Of a stretch of DNA of 64,000 bases, positions 13,463 to 24,022 are shown piece by piece (position 1 is the first letter of the stretch; every line of letters begins with the position of its first letter). The translations under genes were made by a program, and so were the position numbers. Below the pieces are notes generated by a model, which saw only the letters and a list, made by a program, of their open reading frames with translations, searched no databases and was not told the origin of the DNA. The DNA lies in NCBI GenBank assembly GCA_959347315.1, contig OY365809.1, positions 2,769,953-2,833,952 of the forward strand. The letters run 5' to 3'. Source of the stretch: Bimastos eiseni. Taxonomy: Eukaryota > Annelida > Clitellata > Crassiclitellata > Lumbricidae.

Positions 13463-13839
13463 GTATATTGGTATATATATATATGTATGTATATATGTAT
13501 ATGGTTATTTATTTGCATTCATTTATTTTGTTGCTTGATGACGTCATAATAATAAGCATACGCGCCAGTCTGCTGCCTTCAGAAGCTTCGATGTTCCGCT
13601 TTGCGACGAAGCATAATGTGAGTAGCTTCTATGAAGTCACCATAATAGTGATCGAGGTCAACGGTCCGCAAATAAACAAAGCAAGCGTGCCAGCAAAAAC
13701 CTGGTATGGGACCAGCTGAAATCCATGGACATCGGAAATGATGCGGACGAAGCCTAGGCGGGTATCATGATTTCAGAGGCAGATGAGAATTACATGTAAA
13801 TCGTTAAGGCAATGTAACAATGACGTCATAATGCACCAG
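12029..13839. repeat. 5.1-kb macrosatellite, unit 3 (cut by gap)
   Basis: The first 1811 bp of a third unit. By eye it is nearly identical to unit 2, with an added C in GGTCCGC near 13665. It runs straight into the N gap, so the true array is probably longer. Its TA run lies at about 13415-13503. Confidence 0.95.
12838..12868. repeat. Perfect hairpin in satellite unit 3
   Basis: Identical to 2630-2660. Confidence 0.95.
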
Positions 13840-14039
13840 NNNNNNNNNNNNNNNNNNNNNNNNNNNNNNNNNNNNNNNNNNNNNNNNNNNNNNNNNNNNN
13901 NNNNNNNNNNNNNNNNNNNNNNNNNNNNNNNNNNNNNNNNNNNNNNNNNNNNNNNNNNNNNNNNNNNNNNNNNNNNNNNNNNNNNNNNNNNNNNNNNNNN
14001 NNNNNNNNNNNNNNNNNNNNNNNNNNNNNNNNNNNNNNN
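13840..14039. other. Assembly gap of 200 N
   Basis: Two hundred unresolved bases that start inside satellite unit 3. A round number of N is normally a placeholder, so the missing length is unknown. Frames read across it are artefacts. Confidence 0.99.
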
Positions 14040-14084
14040 AGCTCGTAGGAGTCCCTCGTCTTCCGTGTCTTAACGGAGCATACT

Positions 14085-14584
14085 ACGGGTAAGCCCCGAC
14101 GGTGACGGAGCAGCCGTGGAACACGCCAACAGAATATCTCGGAAAATGACCGCGTTGCTAGTGGCAACGTGGAGTAAATGATGTACTTTAGCGCCACCTG
14201 GGCAATGTCTCTCTGTCAGCGGTGACTGTCGAAACTGCTAATGGTACAAATTGGTCGAGAGATGGTGACAAGACATTTACCGGCGTGTGATTGTCAGTCG
14301 GATATCCGCCCTCTATGCACGCCTGGTGACTATCTCACCTGGTGCGATGCGGTTTAATGCTTCAGTTTCTATGAGAGCGTTCTTATCTAAACCGGTTACA
14401 TTTTATTCTTGTTGTTTAATAACTTTGATTGGTTTAAAATCATTTAATTAGAGCAAACTTAAACCGATCCTCCGGAATTAGATTTATCAAAGTAAGAAAC
14501 CAGGTCATAAGTAGGACATACGCGCTGTTAAACACCTTTTTAACTTGTGTATCCGAAGATATAAATACTAGATCCATGTACAAA
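14085..14584 (+). repeat. Repeat family D, copy 1
   Basis: Homologous to 27635-28110. Shared blocks include AATGACCGCGTTGCTAGTG, TAGCGCCACCTGGGCAATGT, GTCAGTCGGATATCCGCCCT and AAACCGGTT. The family ends in the promoter-like motif at 14527-14566, so the motif belongs to the repeat. There is no coding potential. Confidence 0.75.
14527..14566 (+). promoter_or_regulatory. snRNA-type promoter-like motif 1
   Basis: GTTAAACACCTTTTTAAC with CACC at 14533 and TATAAAT at 14560, a 27-bp spacing. The predicted start at TATA + 29 is 14589, five bases before a retro-insertion. A near-identical unit stands at 15381-15421. Confidence 0.45.
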
Positions 14585-14593
14585 ATAATTCAT

Positions 14594-15297
14594 GTTATTC
14601 AAATTAACTGGAGAAACAGTTTATGTAAATTGGCTAATGCTTTGGCTTTAAAAGATTCTTTCTTATTTCAATTGCTTTGCATTGATTGTGTTACTTAGGT
14701 GCTTATGCAAACATGTGATAATTAATAATAGCATCGTTTGAGTCATTTCATACATATACATGCATATATGACAACTGTTAATGGAGTTGTATTAGAAAGT
14801 TAAAATTAGTAATTTGAGATTTATGTAAAGCTGTAATTCAGTGAATTACACCTTGGTACAATATGATAAATGAATGTTATATAAACATACATTATATGAA
14901 AATATTTCTGTAATAATGTTTGATAGAATAACAACATTATGAAAAAAATTTCATACTAAAAAAATTCTTTAAAAGTTTGATGATTACATAATGTGCATAG
15001 AGACTGGTCATACACAAGTTGTTTTATTTTTAACATTTCTTGATGCAAATATTAATGCAAATATTGTTACATTTGAATGAGATACCATATTACATGTATC
15101 ATTGATGTTATCAATACCATTATTATTTATGTTGTAAAACAATGAACACTAATGACAGTTTAAAATTCAGAAAGTTTTGAATGGTGCTTTCGGACGCCAT
15201 GAATTTCTTTGCACTGTACTGTAAGTGTTTAAAATTGTCGTCAACGGCTACATATGTCATATGACGACGTTAAACAGCAGATTAATAATAATAAAAC
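14594..15297 (+). mobile_element. Retrotransposon-like family A, copy 1 (704 bp)
   Basis: Flanked by a 9-bp direct repeat ATAATTCAT (14585-14593 and 15298-15306), the mark of target-primed insertion. It has no coding frame. Its 3' end is GTCGTCA...TGACGACGTTAAAC (a 7-bp stem) followed by an AAT-rich run. The homologue at 50765-52085 has lost its 5' end and carries a DNA transposon. Single target GTTAAAAT at 14799-14806 is the empty counterpart of that insertion. Confidence 0.75.
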
Positions 15298-15380
15298 ATA
15301 ATTCATAATAACTTAAACCAATCCTCCAGAATTAGATTTATTACGGTAAGAAACCAGGACATAAATAGGACGTACGCGCT

Positions 15381-15421
15381 GTTTAACATCTTTTTAACTT
15401 GCTTATCCGAAGATATAAATC
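15381..15421 (+). promoter_or_regulatory. snRNA-type promoter-like motif 2
   Basis: GTTTAACATCTTTTTAAC with CATC at 15387 and TATAAAT at 15414 (27 bp). The unit 15310-15448 matches 14456-14594 base for base with few changes, and both lose homology about six bases past the predicted start (15443). Without the family A insert and one copy of its target repeat the two units would be tandem at about 141 bp. Confidence 0.45.
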
Positions 15422-15442
15422 ATAGATCCATGCGCAAATTAA

Positions 15443-15815
15443 TTCATGATGACCTACAGAGACTCCAGGCTCTTGCAGTGTGGTCATGGAGAGAAATGGA
15501 GAAAATTAGCTGGACTGAACACAAAGCAAATGAAGAAGTTTTCGAAAAGATTGGAGATGAAAGAACCCTAATACACACAAAAAGAACGAGACAAAGAAAA
15601 TGGATTGGACAGACACTGAGAGGAGACACTCTACTAAGAACAGTCATAGAAGGAAAAATGAAGGAGATACCGACAAGAGGAAGACCAAGCGAGAGATGAT
15701 GCTTGACTGGATTATGACAAATGGTTATGGAAAGCTGAAAAAGTGGCCCAACAGCGAGACGAATGACGACGTGGGACATTTGAACCTGCCGAAAAGGCAG
15801 AGAACTAGCATATGA
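15443..15815 (+). pseudogene. RTE-like LINE, C-terminal reverse transcriptase region
   Basis: Translation gives DLQRLQALAVWSWREMEKIS, then ISWTEHKANEEVF, TRQRKWIGQTLRGDTLLRTV and RGRPSER. This is the familiar C-terminal signature of RTE-like non-LTR retrotransposons (WxWRRM.xISW, RGRP). The frame shifts near 15690 and resumes as MMLDWIMTNGYGKLKKW. Only the last ~125 residues of what is normally a protein near 1000 residues remain, as expected of a 5'-truncated copy. It starts at the predicted start site of promoter-like motif 2. Confidence 0.75.
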
Positions 15816-15884
15816 AGAAGGGTGGGATTTAGCTGGCGGAGCTAACGGTCTTAAGATAAAGCTGCAATTATTTATTCAACAGTT

Positions 15885-16590
15885 TAACGACATCTTATAG
15901 CAACACAGGCTGTTGACGTCTTCAGAATTTGTTACATTTCAGTTCAATTTCGTTATAGTTTTAATCCTTTATCTTCATGTTGTCTTTCTTTCTTTCTTCC
16001 TTTCGTGTTGTTATTGATTCCATTTCTGCATGACTGGTTGCTGAGACAGCAATATTCGACATATGGTTGTTGTAGATATTACATAACATATAAATGATTA
16101 TTACATTTTATTCCTACTTATATAAACATACATATTGTATAAATGTATATATACATACAATGTACAAACAGACATATGTGAAATTTATTCATGTGGCCAT
16201 ATAGCTTCTTTTTTGTTCATGAAGGCTCTTTTCTTGACCATATCGGTTCTTTTCTAATTTCAGTTATTTCCCCATGAAGGTTTTTTCCATCTTATTTACA
16301 GGGCATCAAAACAATTCCATAACATCAATGTCAAACTATCTATATAAATGTTAACAAAAAATATTCAATATTAACATTACATAATTTATGATATAGGATT
16401 ATAGACAATATTCAATAATCCAAATCAACATAACAACCAAAGGAATATTAATAAATCCAGACATTCAGGATGACAAAATAGACGAATTAATATCAACTTA
16501 ACAACTAAAGTATCAGTAATAAAGCCATACATTCATCATCACAAAAGAATCCAATTAATATGTTGTGTCCAATTGTTGGTGTTTAAATAG
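15885..16590 (-). mobile_element. Retrotransposon-like family B, copy 1
   Basis: About 700 bp, inverted relative to 23845-25440. The tail at its 3' end (minus strand) reads GAAGACGTCAACAGCCTGTG and ends in ATGTCGTTAAACTG. It contains an uninterrupted ATAT at 16391-16394, where the other copy carries a solo LTR. No coding frame. Confidence 0.8.
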
Positions 16591-16744
16591 TTTATGAGCT
16601 GGTTTTTGCAATATCCAGTATGCACAATAAGCATATTTAGTTTCCTAAACAAAGTTACAAGTTTGGACATTGAACTTACATAATGTATTATTGAATGTTA
16701 TTCAGCTATTTAATTGCACTGATTAAAGCTGCAAAGTTCAGCGA

Positions 16745-17250
16745 ATAGTAGAAGTGTATAGTGACATACGACTTTAAGGTGTCCAAATTCTGGTGAAAAA
16801 TTAGGAAAACGCCTGTCATCTTTGTTATGATAATTATACTGTCTTTAAGCTGCAACTATCAATCGCGGATATTCTTTACTGAATCATCACGGCGTTGAAG
16901 GTATAAGGTAATGTCAAATCGACGTCATCAACAAGCGGCACTCGCAAGCCAGAGCAACCGCTTGTTCAAGAGCGCTGCGTCGAATCAGAGGGGTTGTCCA
17001 AAGGGTAGTATGAGGAATGTTTTAGTTCGGTTTCCAGAGAGTCAGAGAAGCCAGAGTATGGAAGTGTGCAAGTTCTCTTCGCATTGGGCAAAATTATTAC
17101 AATCTCTGTTGTAATCATGGCTAAAATGGTTTCATAGCTCTCAGAAACATAGGCTACACATTCGGCCTAATAATTAACTTGCCTATATTAAAATGATGGG
17201 CTTTTACTGAAATCTAGCCAGACACCTTTTAAAAAAACATTTGAGTATAA
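16745..17250. repeat. Repeat family C, copy 1
   Basis: Bounded by TTAAGGTGTCC (minus-strand CACC at 16781) and AGACACCTTTTAA (CACC at 17223). The interior shares TCGCGGATATTCT, CACGGCGTTGA, AGAGGGGTTGTCCAAAGGGT and ATTAACTTGC with 26430-27050 and 28520-29130. It is about 100 bp shorter between motifs than those copies. The 67-residue frame inside (16911-17114) is not conserved in them. Confidence 0.7.
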
Positions 17251-17339
17251 TAAAGGTTGATGAACTTTATAGATTATCAATATTTTCATCAAAATTTTCT
17301 GGAAAATCATTCCATTTATCAAAATATTAAAAGTAGCTT

Positions 17340-17410
17340 TGGATTGGAACCAGAGTTTAACGACAGCTTTTGACAACAGAGGTCGTTGCCGTCAACAGAA
17401 ATTTGTTTGA
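17340..17410 (-). repeat. SINE type II fragment
   Basis: Reads on the plus strand as GAGTTTAACGACAGCTTTTG then GTCGTTGCCGTCAACAGAAA, the reverse of the type II 3' end. Confidence 0.6.
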
Positions 17411-17526
17411 CAACACGTATTAAACATTACAGTTGACAGGCAACTGTTGTTCGAACAAATTAAAAAGCTTCAGTTTTACGCTCGATTGAGTGGAAACCAC
17501 ATGAATTTTTAAGGTTGGTTAGTTGA

Positions 17527-17605
17527 AGTTTAACGACGCTGTGCAGTCACAAAGTTAATTAGCGTCGCCCTCCGCCTTTTTCCAGGCTTTGGCTTGGCAC
17601 TGTGT
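17527..17605 (-). repeat. SINE type I fragment
   Basis: Plus strand GTTTAACGACGCTGTG, TTAGCGTCGCCCTCCGCC and CCAGGCTTTGGCTTGGCAC: a tail-to-core type I copy in reverse. Confidence 0.6.
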
Positions 17606-17654
17606 TTAAATTTTCAAGCGTTAGTGGTTTCATTTCAAAAGTCCTGGATGGATG

Positions 17655-17740
17655 GATCCAGAGTTTAACGACAATGGCCGTTGCAGTCGCCAGAAATTTG
17701 CTTGGCATATTACAGCATTTACAGCTTTTTAATAGCCTTC
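17655..17740 (-). repeat. SINE type II copy
   Basis: GGATGGATGGATCCAGAGTT followed by TAACGACAATGGCCGTTGCA and CAGAAATTTGCTTGGCATAT, in reverse orientation. The GGATCCATCC flank is also seen after the tails at 25545 and 59455, so it belongs to the family's end. Confidence 0.65.
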
Positions 17741-17929
17741 TGTATTGTGCAATGACGTCGTCCTACTATCACATTATTAATTCTGTTCAAAGAAGCGATT
17801 TAAGTGAGTCCAAATGATGGAGGGAAGCAGAAAGCTACGCCAATCATCTGTGTTTTGATATAGTGTCGTTAAACACAAAATAATTTAGCAACATCAGTAT
17901 TCAGTAGCTTGACAATCCTTAATTTGTAA

Positions 17930-18950
17930 AAATGTGACCTGTCAGCACCAAACCAGTCACTTATGTAAAATAAATTTTTCTTGGTTTTACACCATCTTGT
18001 AGGTGCTAGATTTGCCTTTCTAAAACCGTTTTAAGCTTTTTTATGCCTCATATACAGCCAAAGTTACAGAATTTACAATGTATCGGTTGACGAAAATTGC
18101 TATTTGAGAAAACTTCGTGCAAAGTATAGTCATATTATTTTTATAATCTCCTAGCAACGGCTATTGTTTATGAACCGATTTACCTGAAATTTGGCGCTAT
18201 TGCAGCTGCAGTCATTACAAATATGCTGCCCAAATTTGGAGTGGATATCTCAAGTAGGAAAAACGCTATTATAGTCATTCCAGTTCACCAACGAGAAATC
18301 ATTGAAACTAAATGTCAGTTTTATTATCTGCTAAGGAACTAAATATTGCAATACAGTAATGGATACAATTTACATTCAAATAATAAAAAAAGTAAAATAA
18401 AATGACAGTTTATTCTAGTCAGTGGACACACTATGAATTCAGCAGCAGCTGGCAAAGTCTTCGGCCTCCACGACCTACAGTTTTCCATGTTCCAGCAGTA
18501 GGTGATCCTGATTCACCATTGGAAGATGAGCTTCCTTTTTGTTCTGGCTCCCTTGTGAAAACATGATCCAACCCTTCAGTCTACCCTCTGCCAGTGATTT
18601 TAGGTCTTCTGCTATCACATCCTCCAGTTTTTCGTGAAGGCCACTGGTGGTTCAGGATCGTCAGAAGAGGATGAACAAACATCCTTTTAACGACACTGTG
18701 TGATAAAAAAGATCATCATTGTCGCCCTCCTCCTTTATCCAGGCCTGTGACTGGCACTGCCAGAGTAATTGAAGTGGCAGAGCCAAAACGGATTTGCTGC
18801 GTTTTTGTTCAGTCTTCTTTTTCGACTCTGTTTTATCCAAGGCAAGTCGCCTTGGACAAACAGAGTTTTTATGTAAAGCTACGGGTAATAACACTCTTCC
18901 ATGGATCTACAATAAAAAAAACAACCTTATAGTTTACAGTCTCATATACT
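17930..18950 (-). mobile_element. Inverted copy of the DUF7869 element's 3' part
   Basis: Reverse complement of roughly 772-1815: same end (GTGACTGGTTTGGTGCTGAC on the minus strand), same embedded SINE, same TTGTAG/ATCCAT junction near 18905. The DUF7869 coding part is absent here, so the copy is 5'-truncated or recombined. Confidence 0.7.
18683..18800 (-). repeat. SINE type I inside the inverted element copy
   Basis: Minus strand: TCTGGCAGTGCCAGTCACAG, GGATAAAGGAGGAGGGCGAC, and tail CACAGTGTCGTTAAAAGG. Positionally equivalent to 935-1036. Confidence 0.7.
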
Positions 18951-19555
18951 AACAGACATGTAAGAGGAACAAATTGTAAAGGAATTAAATATTACAATGC
19001 AAAAATATTTGATCCAAATTATAGAGAAATAGAGAAGACCAGCCCTTTAAGCTCATCTGAGAGGCAGTCATTGGTGCATTTAAAGTGTTTGCGACTTAAT
19101 ATCTTAGCCTCAGCATATGAGAGTGGGTGCCAAACCCTCTCCCTCGCCGTCTCATCTTCCCACCGACAGCGTATGATCAGTGTACTCATCATAACTGAGT
19201 TGGTAATTGTGGATCAGAAATCTCGATATCTATGCTATGGAGAAGATTTGAATCCACAATCTCTCTTTTGACAACCACAACACAATCGAGCTGCTTATTC
19301 AAGCGGGGACAACTGGCTCTACATTTCGGACAGAACGCGTGATCCGCCCTCTTTTTCAACACCACGTCCACAATTTCTCCCTTCTGTCGGCCCTATGCCG
19401 ATGTTTTCTGTGTCAACCGGTGAAGACAATTATGGAACACAGGTTAATTTGCAGTGTTTCTAACACAGACACATTTCTAACACATCTAAACTATTTACAC
19501 CCTTTTTATGTTATACAATACAACGAGTACTAGCAATTGAGCATGAAAAAGGACT
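18951..19555. other. No recognised feature
   Basis: Short frames at 19071-19371 match nothing I know. No second copy was noticed in the window. Confidence 0.5.
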
Positions 19556-19559
19556 TACT

Positions 19560-19650
19560 CAAGGTCAGTAAGCACTAACTGCCTCGGACAAGAATTGAGC
19601 CCGTACTCTACGTGCTACAGGCCAAACGCTCTAATCAACCGGTTATTGTT
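19560..19650 (-). repeat. tRNA-like SINE head, probable
   Basis: The minus strand reads TTGATTAGAGCGTTTGGCCT then GTACGGGCTCAATTCTTG, resembling box A and box B of a tRNA-derived Pol III promoter. It does not fold as a credible complete tRNA and no acceptor stem is evident. Confidence 0.4.
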
Positions 19651-20565
19651 ATATCAAAGTGCAAATTGTAATCTCAAATGTAAACAAAGCTTGGTGATCC
19701 TAATACCAGCAAAACACCTCTGGAGCATTTAAGATTTATCAAAAATCTTTCTCTGTCGCTTATCTCAGGAAAATCATTAAAAACATGCAGTTCAAATCAA
19801 ACCTTCATCATGATCCTTTATATTGGCACTACAGTAGATCAACGTGTTGTTTTGTTGGCAAGTCCTACACATATCTTGGCCTGCTTGTCGTGATGAATGG
19901 AACGAGTTGAAGCCAGTAATGTTTGAAGGTCGAAAATCCAGCGACTCGTTATCCACATTGTTCCCTGCGCACACCTGACCATGTCATCTGGAGTAGACCG
20001 GCTACTGCATGGTAGTCCCTTATTACATCGACATATACGATTAATATAAACAGCATGCATAAAATTATTTTTTCAATTTTGTAAATTCACTTCAGCATTG
20101 GCTTTTAAAGTAGCCTTACAACCAAAAGACAAAGCCAATACTAGTAGTGAACTTAATCAGTTATGTCTGAATGCTTATAAAGGCGAGCTTTATAATATAG
20201 GTTTTAAACCAACAGCTATGTCTCAGAACTTATAAAGACGAGCACAGGCGCGCTATAAATGATAGTTGTGTTATTGGATAGTGAGAAGAGGTTTTGAACA
20301 AAAGAGTAATTGTTTGAACATTTTAAAAGACGAGCTCAATTGGAACAGGGCTTAAACTTAAAATTCATGTCAAAGACCTCATAGTGACAGGCTGAGCTTG
20401 GTTTAAACCGTGATATTTATTTGCGATGGGACTTGCAGTAAGCAGAAACTGTCAATAAGCGAATGTTTGTAAACAAGGTTCCTGTAACGCGAAGTATTAA
20501 AGAATAAGCGGGGCCTACCTGAATATTCAACCGTATTCTCATCCGTTACGATCTCGCTGGAAATA
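19651..20565. other. No recognised feature
   Basis: AT-rich sequence. Related phrases about TTATAAAGACGAGC recur near 20175, 20235 and 20330, possibly a decayed short tandem. No gene is seen. Confidence 0.4.
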
Positions 20566-20569
20566 TAAC

Positions 20570-20690
20570 TTTCATTTATGATCAAAATTATACGAAATCG
20601 AATTGAAATATAACATATTCTGAAGACGTCAACAGCCTGTGTTGCTATAAGATGTCGTTAAACTGTTGGATAATAAATAGTAATAGGTTT
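20570..20690 (+). mobile_element. Family B, 5'-truncated copy
   Basis: Only the last ~110 bp: ACGAAATCGAATTGAAATAT, GAAGACGTCAACAGCCTGTG and ATGTCGTTAAACTG followed by ATAATAAATA. A short 3'-end copy supports retrotransposition as the way family B moves. Confidence 0.7.
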
Positions 20691-21870
20691 GTTGCTGTAT
20701 CGTGTCTAGATATTTACATATAAACTCTGTTCAAACGACTTAACCGAGATTAATCGTAATTAAGCACTTATATAGAGCCACTTTAGTCAGAGGCACTCCC
20801 GACCAGAACCAGCGTCATCACCGATTAACAGAGCAGTTTTCGTAAACTTGTGCAACTGATCATCTATAGGTTAAGGAGGAATATTTGGCCCTGGGTCACT
20901 GACGTAGACAGTTCAAGCTGGAGGGACCCATAGTGACGAAACTTCTAGACTGAGCCATAGAAGAAGCAATGATTACGATAGCGACAATTCATATGGCATT
21001 AGCGCAACATGGGCGCTTTGCAAACAATTAGCAAAGTGATTTTTGAATTCTGGCCATTTTCATGGTTCGCTGTCACCCATGTTGGCATTTCTACGTTTTT
21101 TCAGATTGATTTCTTTTTAAATGAGTGACTATCAGAAAAGTGAGGAATGACATCAGTGAGTGTTAGCTTGGGCACTTATATAGCATCGGGTGGGATTGTT
21201 AAAAAGGTGTCTAACGGCAGCATTGCATGTCGCATAATTATAATTTTTAAACAATGGCTCAACAGCGAAAGACTGCATCAATAATGCGGCATGCCTGCCT
21301 ACGGTTTATATACGCTAGGGAACCTCAAAGGGGTTTATTGGGATTTACAATAAATGATTGGGCGAAAGTCGTACGCTGAAAATCGCTGCTCGAATAGAAC
21401 ATAATTATAGGAGCCACGTTTACTTTATTCTAAGTATAATTATTACTGTTGATGTTGACATCAATTATGATCTCTCCGTTTCGTTTGCTGGAAATCCCAT
21501 TCAGTAATGGTCAAACGGAACGATTTATATAGCACCGTTCGTGCGGCAGACTAGGTTTATGCAATCGTAATTGTAATCACTAAGTCTCGATAGGGCTTCA
21601 GCTTATTCGCGAACTCTGCGTCATCGTATCGATATCCAGAGCAGCTGCTAAGGCAGGGCTCACTGAGAAATGGAATGCTTGACATGATAGGTGTGGATTA
21701 AGGCTTGAATGGATCGGGGTAGTATAACTGTCGGATAAATTCAGCGTTGTATTTATCAGTATATGCTAAGAAGACAAGGGGCCTTAGAAACTGGAGTCAA
21801 CATTTTTAATGTAAATCGTAATGTAGGTCTTCCATAATTTCTGAGCGCACCCAGAAGTCACGTCAGGGAG
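20691..21870. other. Mostly unrecognised; one minus-strand promoter-like motif
   Basis: Nothing coding. TATATAG stretches near 20772 and 21525 lack the upstream ACACCTTT part. The motif at 21175-21215 is listed separately. Confidence 0.4.
21175..21215 (-). promoter_or_regulatory. snRNA-type promoter-like motif (minus strand)
   Basis: Minus strand GTTAGACACCTTTTTAAC with CACC starting at 21209 and TATATAAG at 21182, spacing 27. The predicted start is 21153, reading leftward into sequence with no known gene. Confidence 0.4.
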
Positions 21871-21872
21871 AC

Positions 21873-22128
21873 CAGCTTTTAGTACAACAAATCGGCCACG
21901 GTGCATTTAGATCAACCATTCGGTTATCGTGCATTGAGATCAACCAATCAGCTACCGTGCTTTTTGTACAACAATCGGCTACCGTGCATTGAGATCAACC
22001 ATATCGGATACCGTGCTTTTAGTACAACAAATCGCATAGCGTGCTTTTAGTTCAACAAATCGGCTAAAGTGCTTTTAGATCAACAAATCGGCTACCCTGC
22101 TTTTTAGTACAACAAATCGTCTACCCTT
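21873..22128. repeat. 28-30 bp minisatellite, about 9 copies
   Basis: Unit near CGGCTACCGTGCTTTTAGTA plus CAACAAAT, with alternation between GTACAACAA and GATCAACCA variants. It abuts the 5' edge of the LINE fragment. Confidence 0.8.
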
Positions 22129-23352
22129 ATGAATTATTTACATATCTACATAAAGATGCTATGATAGTTTTATTGACATTTTTTAATGAAATTTGGGTTC
22201 AGGGAATTTTTCTAAATGATTGGCATCATGCTATTATTTTGCCTTTGTTAAAACCAAGTAAAAATGCAGAAATTCCGGATTCATATTGACCAATTTCTTT
22301 GACAGCTACTATGTGTAAAATAATGGAAAAAATGGTAACTAATAAACTGCAATGGTATTTAGAAGAAAATTCTCTCATAACTAAAAACCAATCAGGTTTC
22401 CGTAAATATAGAAATGCCATTGATCAGATTTTGAAACTACAAGATACAAAATTAAAGAAATTAAAGAATAAGGATCATGTATTAGCAGTATTCATTGATT
22501 TGAAAGGGCTTTTGATATGTTGCATGTGCCAACTCTTCTAGGAAAATTTAAAAAATTAGGTATCACAGCAAGTATAACTACATGGATAGAGAAATTTCTA
22601 TCTGAAAGAACATTTCAAGTAAAAGTTGGTTCTGAAATGTCCACTAAATTCAAGCAACAAAATGGCACACCTCAAGGTTCAATAATTTCTTCTTTGTTGT
22701 TTCTGATTATGATTAATGACATTCCATCAGGACCAGAGGGAGTTTATATGTCACGTTTTGCAGATGACAGTGCTGTTTATTTAGGCCATTGGAATGTAAA
22801 GATATTGGAAACTAAAATACAACAATCAATTAATTTAATAAATAACTGGTGTAATGAAAATGGCTTCAAATTTCAATGAATAACACAGTTGCAGTTTTAT
22901 TTACTAATAGTATAAATACACCCAATATAAATATTAAGTTGATCAACATAACATTAAAATGGAAAATAAAGCTAAATTCTTAGGTGTAATTTTTGATAAG
23001 ACATTAAGTTGGAGTCCTCATATAGATTATATAATAGAGAAATGTAAGAAAAGATTAAACCTGATGAGAGCACTCTTAGGATATCATTGGGGTGCTTCAA
23101 ATAAATCTTTATTAGCTATATATTATATATAGAGCTCTAATTAGATCAATTTTAGATTATGGGGATGTAGCATATTCATAAGCTTCAAAATCAATATTAA
23201 ATAAATTTAATACAATCCAAGCTGAGGCTTTAAGATTATGTTGTGGTGTACCAAAGTGCTCCTCTTCTGCAGCCTTACAAAATGAATGTGGGGAAGTACC
23301 TTTAAATCTAAGACGTCAACGGCCATTGTTGTCATATGATGTCGTTAAATCT
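22129..23352 (+). pseudogene. Decayed non-LTR reverse transcriptase (I/Nimb- or Jockey-like)
   Basis: Reverse-transcriptase blocks appear in order: PLLKPSKNA, PISLTATMCKIMEKMVTNKL, QSGFRKYRN, the frame-shifted AFDMLHVP near 22515, GTPQGSIISSLLF, the catalytic FADD at 22757-22768, NGFKF, LGVIFDKTLSWSPHI and ECGEVPLNLRR. Defects are a TGA after IPDSY near 22288, frameshifts near 22510 and 22875, and further stops near 23135-23180. The endonuclease, RNase H and 3' UTR are absent. The frame runs directly into a GTCGTTAAA tail at its 3' edge. The clade is my inference from the CGE-PL-LRR motif and the FADD form. Confidence 0.85.
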
Positions 23353-23489
23353 CTGTGATCATCATCAATCTACAATGATCGAAAATCACTTCTGCTACAA
23401 GGCCTTCCTCCAATGCTTAATCACCTTTAAAAGTATGTTCAACCGATGTTATATATGCCAATAGTGCATTAAATAAATAACTGCTTACG

Positions 23490-23605
23490 GCGATTACGAC
23501 TGCACAAACTGTGCGACTGTTTGCATTCTGGCCAGTCGCAAGACTGGATAAAGAAGGAGGGCGATGTTAATGGTATTTGTTATCACACAGCGTCACTTAC
23601 TGAAA
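23490..23605 (+). repeat. SINE type I copy
   Basis: CTGGCCAGTCGCAAGACTGG, GGAGGGCGATGTTAATGG and tail CACACAGCGTCACTTACTG. The tail is diverged (GTCACTTAC for GTCGTTAAAC). Confidence 0.6.
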
Positions 23606-24022
23606 CAATCTATCACATATGAACTATAAGTCCTTCTTCGGTCTTCTTAAGATACATCAAAATAGCAAGAAATCGGATTCTCATTCCAATTGTTTCATTA
23701 TGCTGTTCAGTAGTTCTTCAGCCAACATATGTTGACTTTCAGCTTATTTGTTTTTTTGTACTACCTGTGTCGTTGAGTATATTAGGTAAAGTCAGATGGC
23801 AACCATAAGAAGTCTCTTAACATTTTATACAATTCTTTTGTGCGAACAATTGGGCACAACATATTAATTGGATTGCTTTGTAGTGATGCTTCAGTATTGA
23901 TAGTTTAGTTGTTAAGTTGATATTAATTCGTGTATTTTGTAATCCTGAATGTCTGGATTTATTATTATTCCTTTGGTTGCTATGTTGATTTGGATTATTG
24001 AATATTGTCTATAATCCTATAT

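Noticed and set aside
13783..14197. Open frames spanning the N gap on both strands
   Set aside because: Most residues are unknown (N); the frames are created by the gap.
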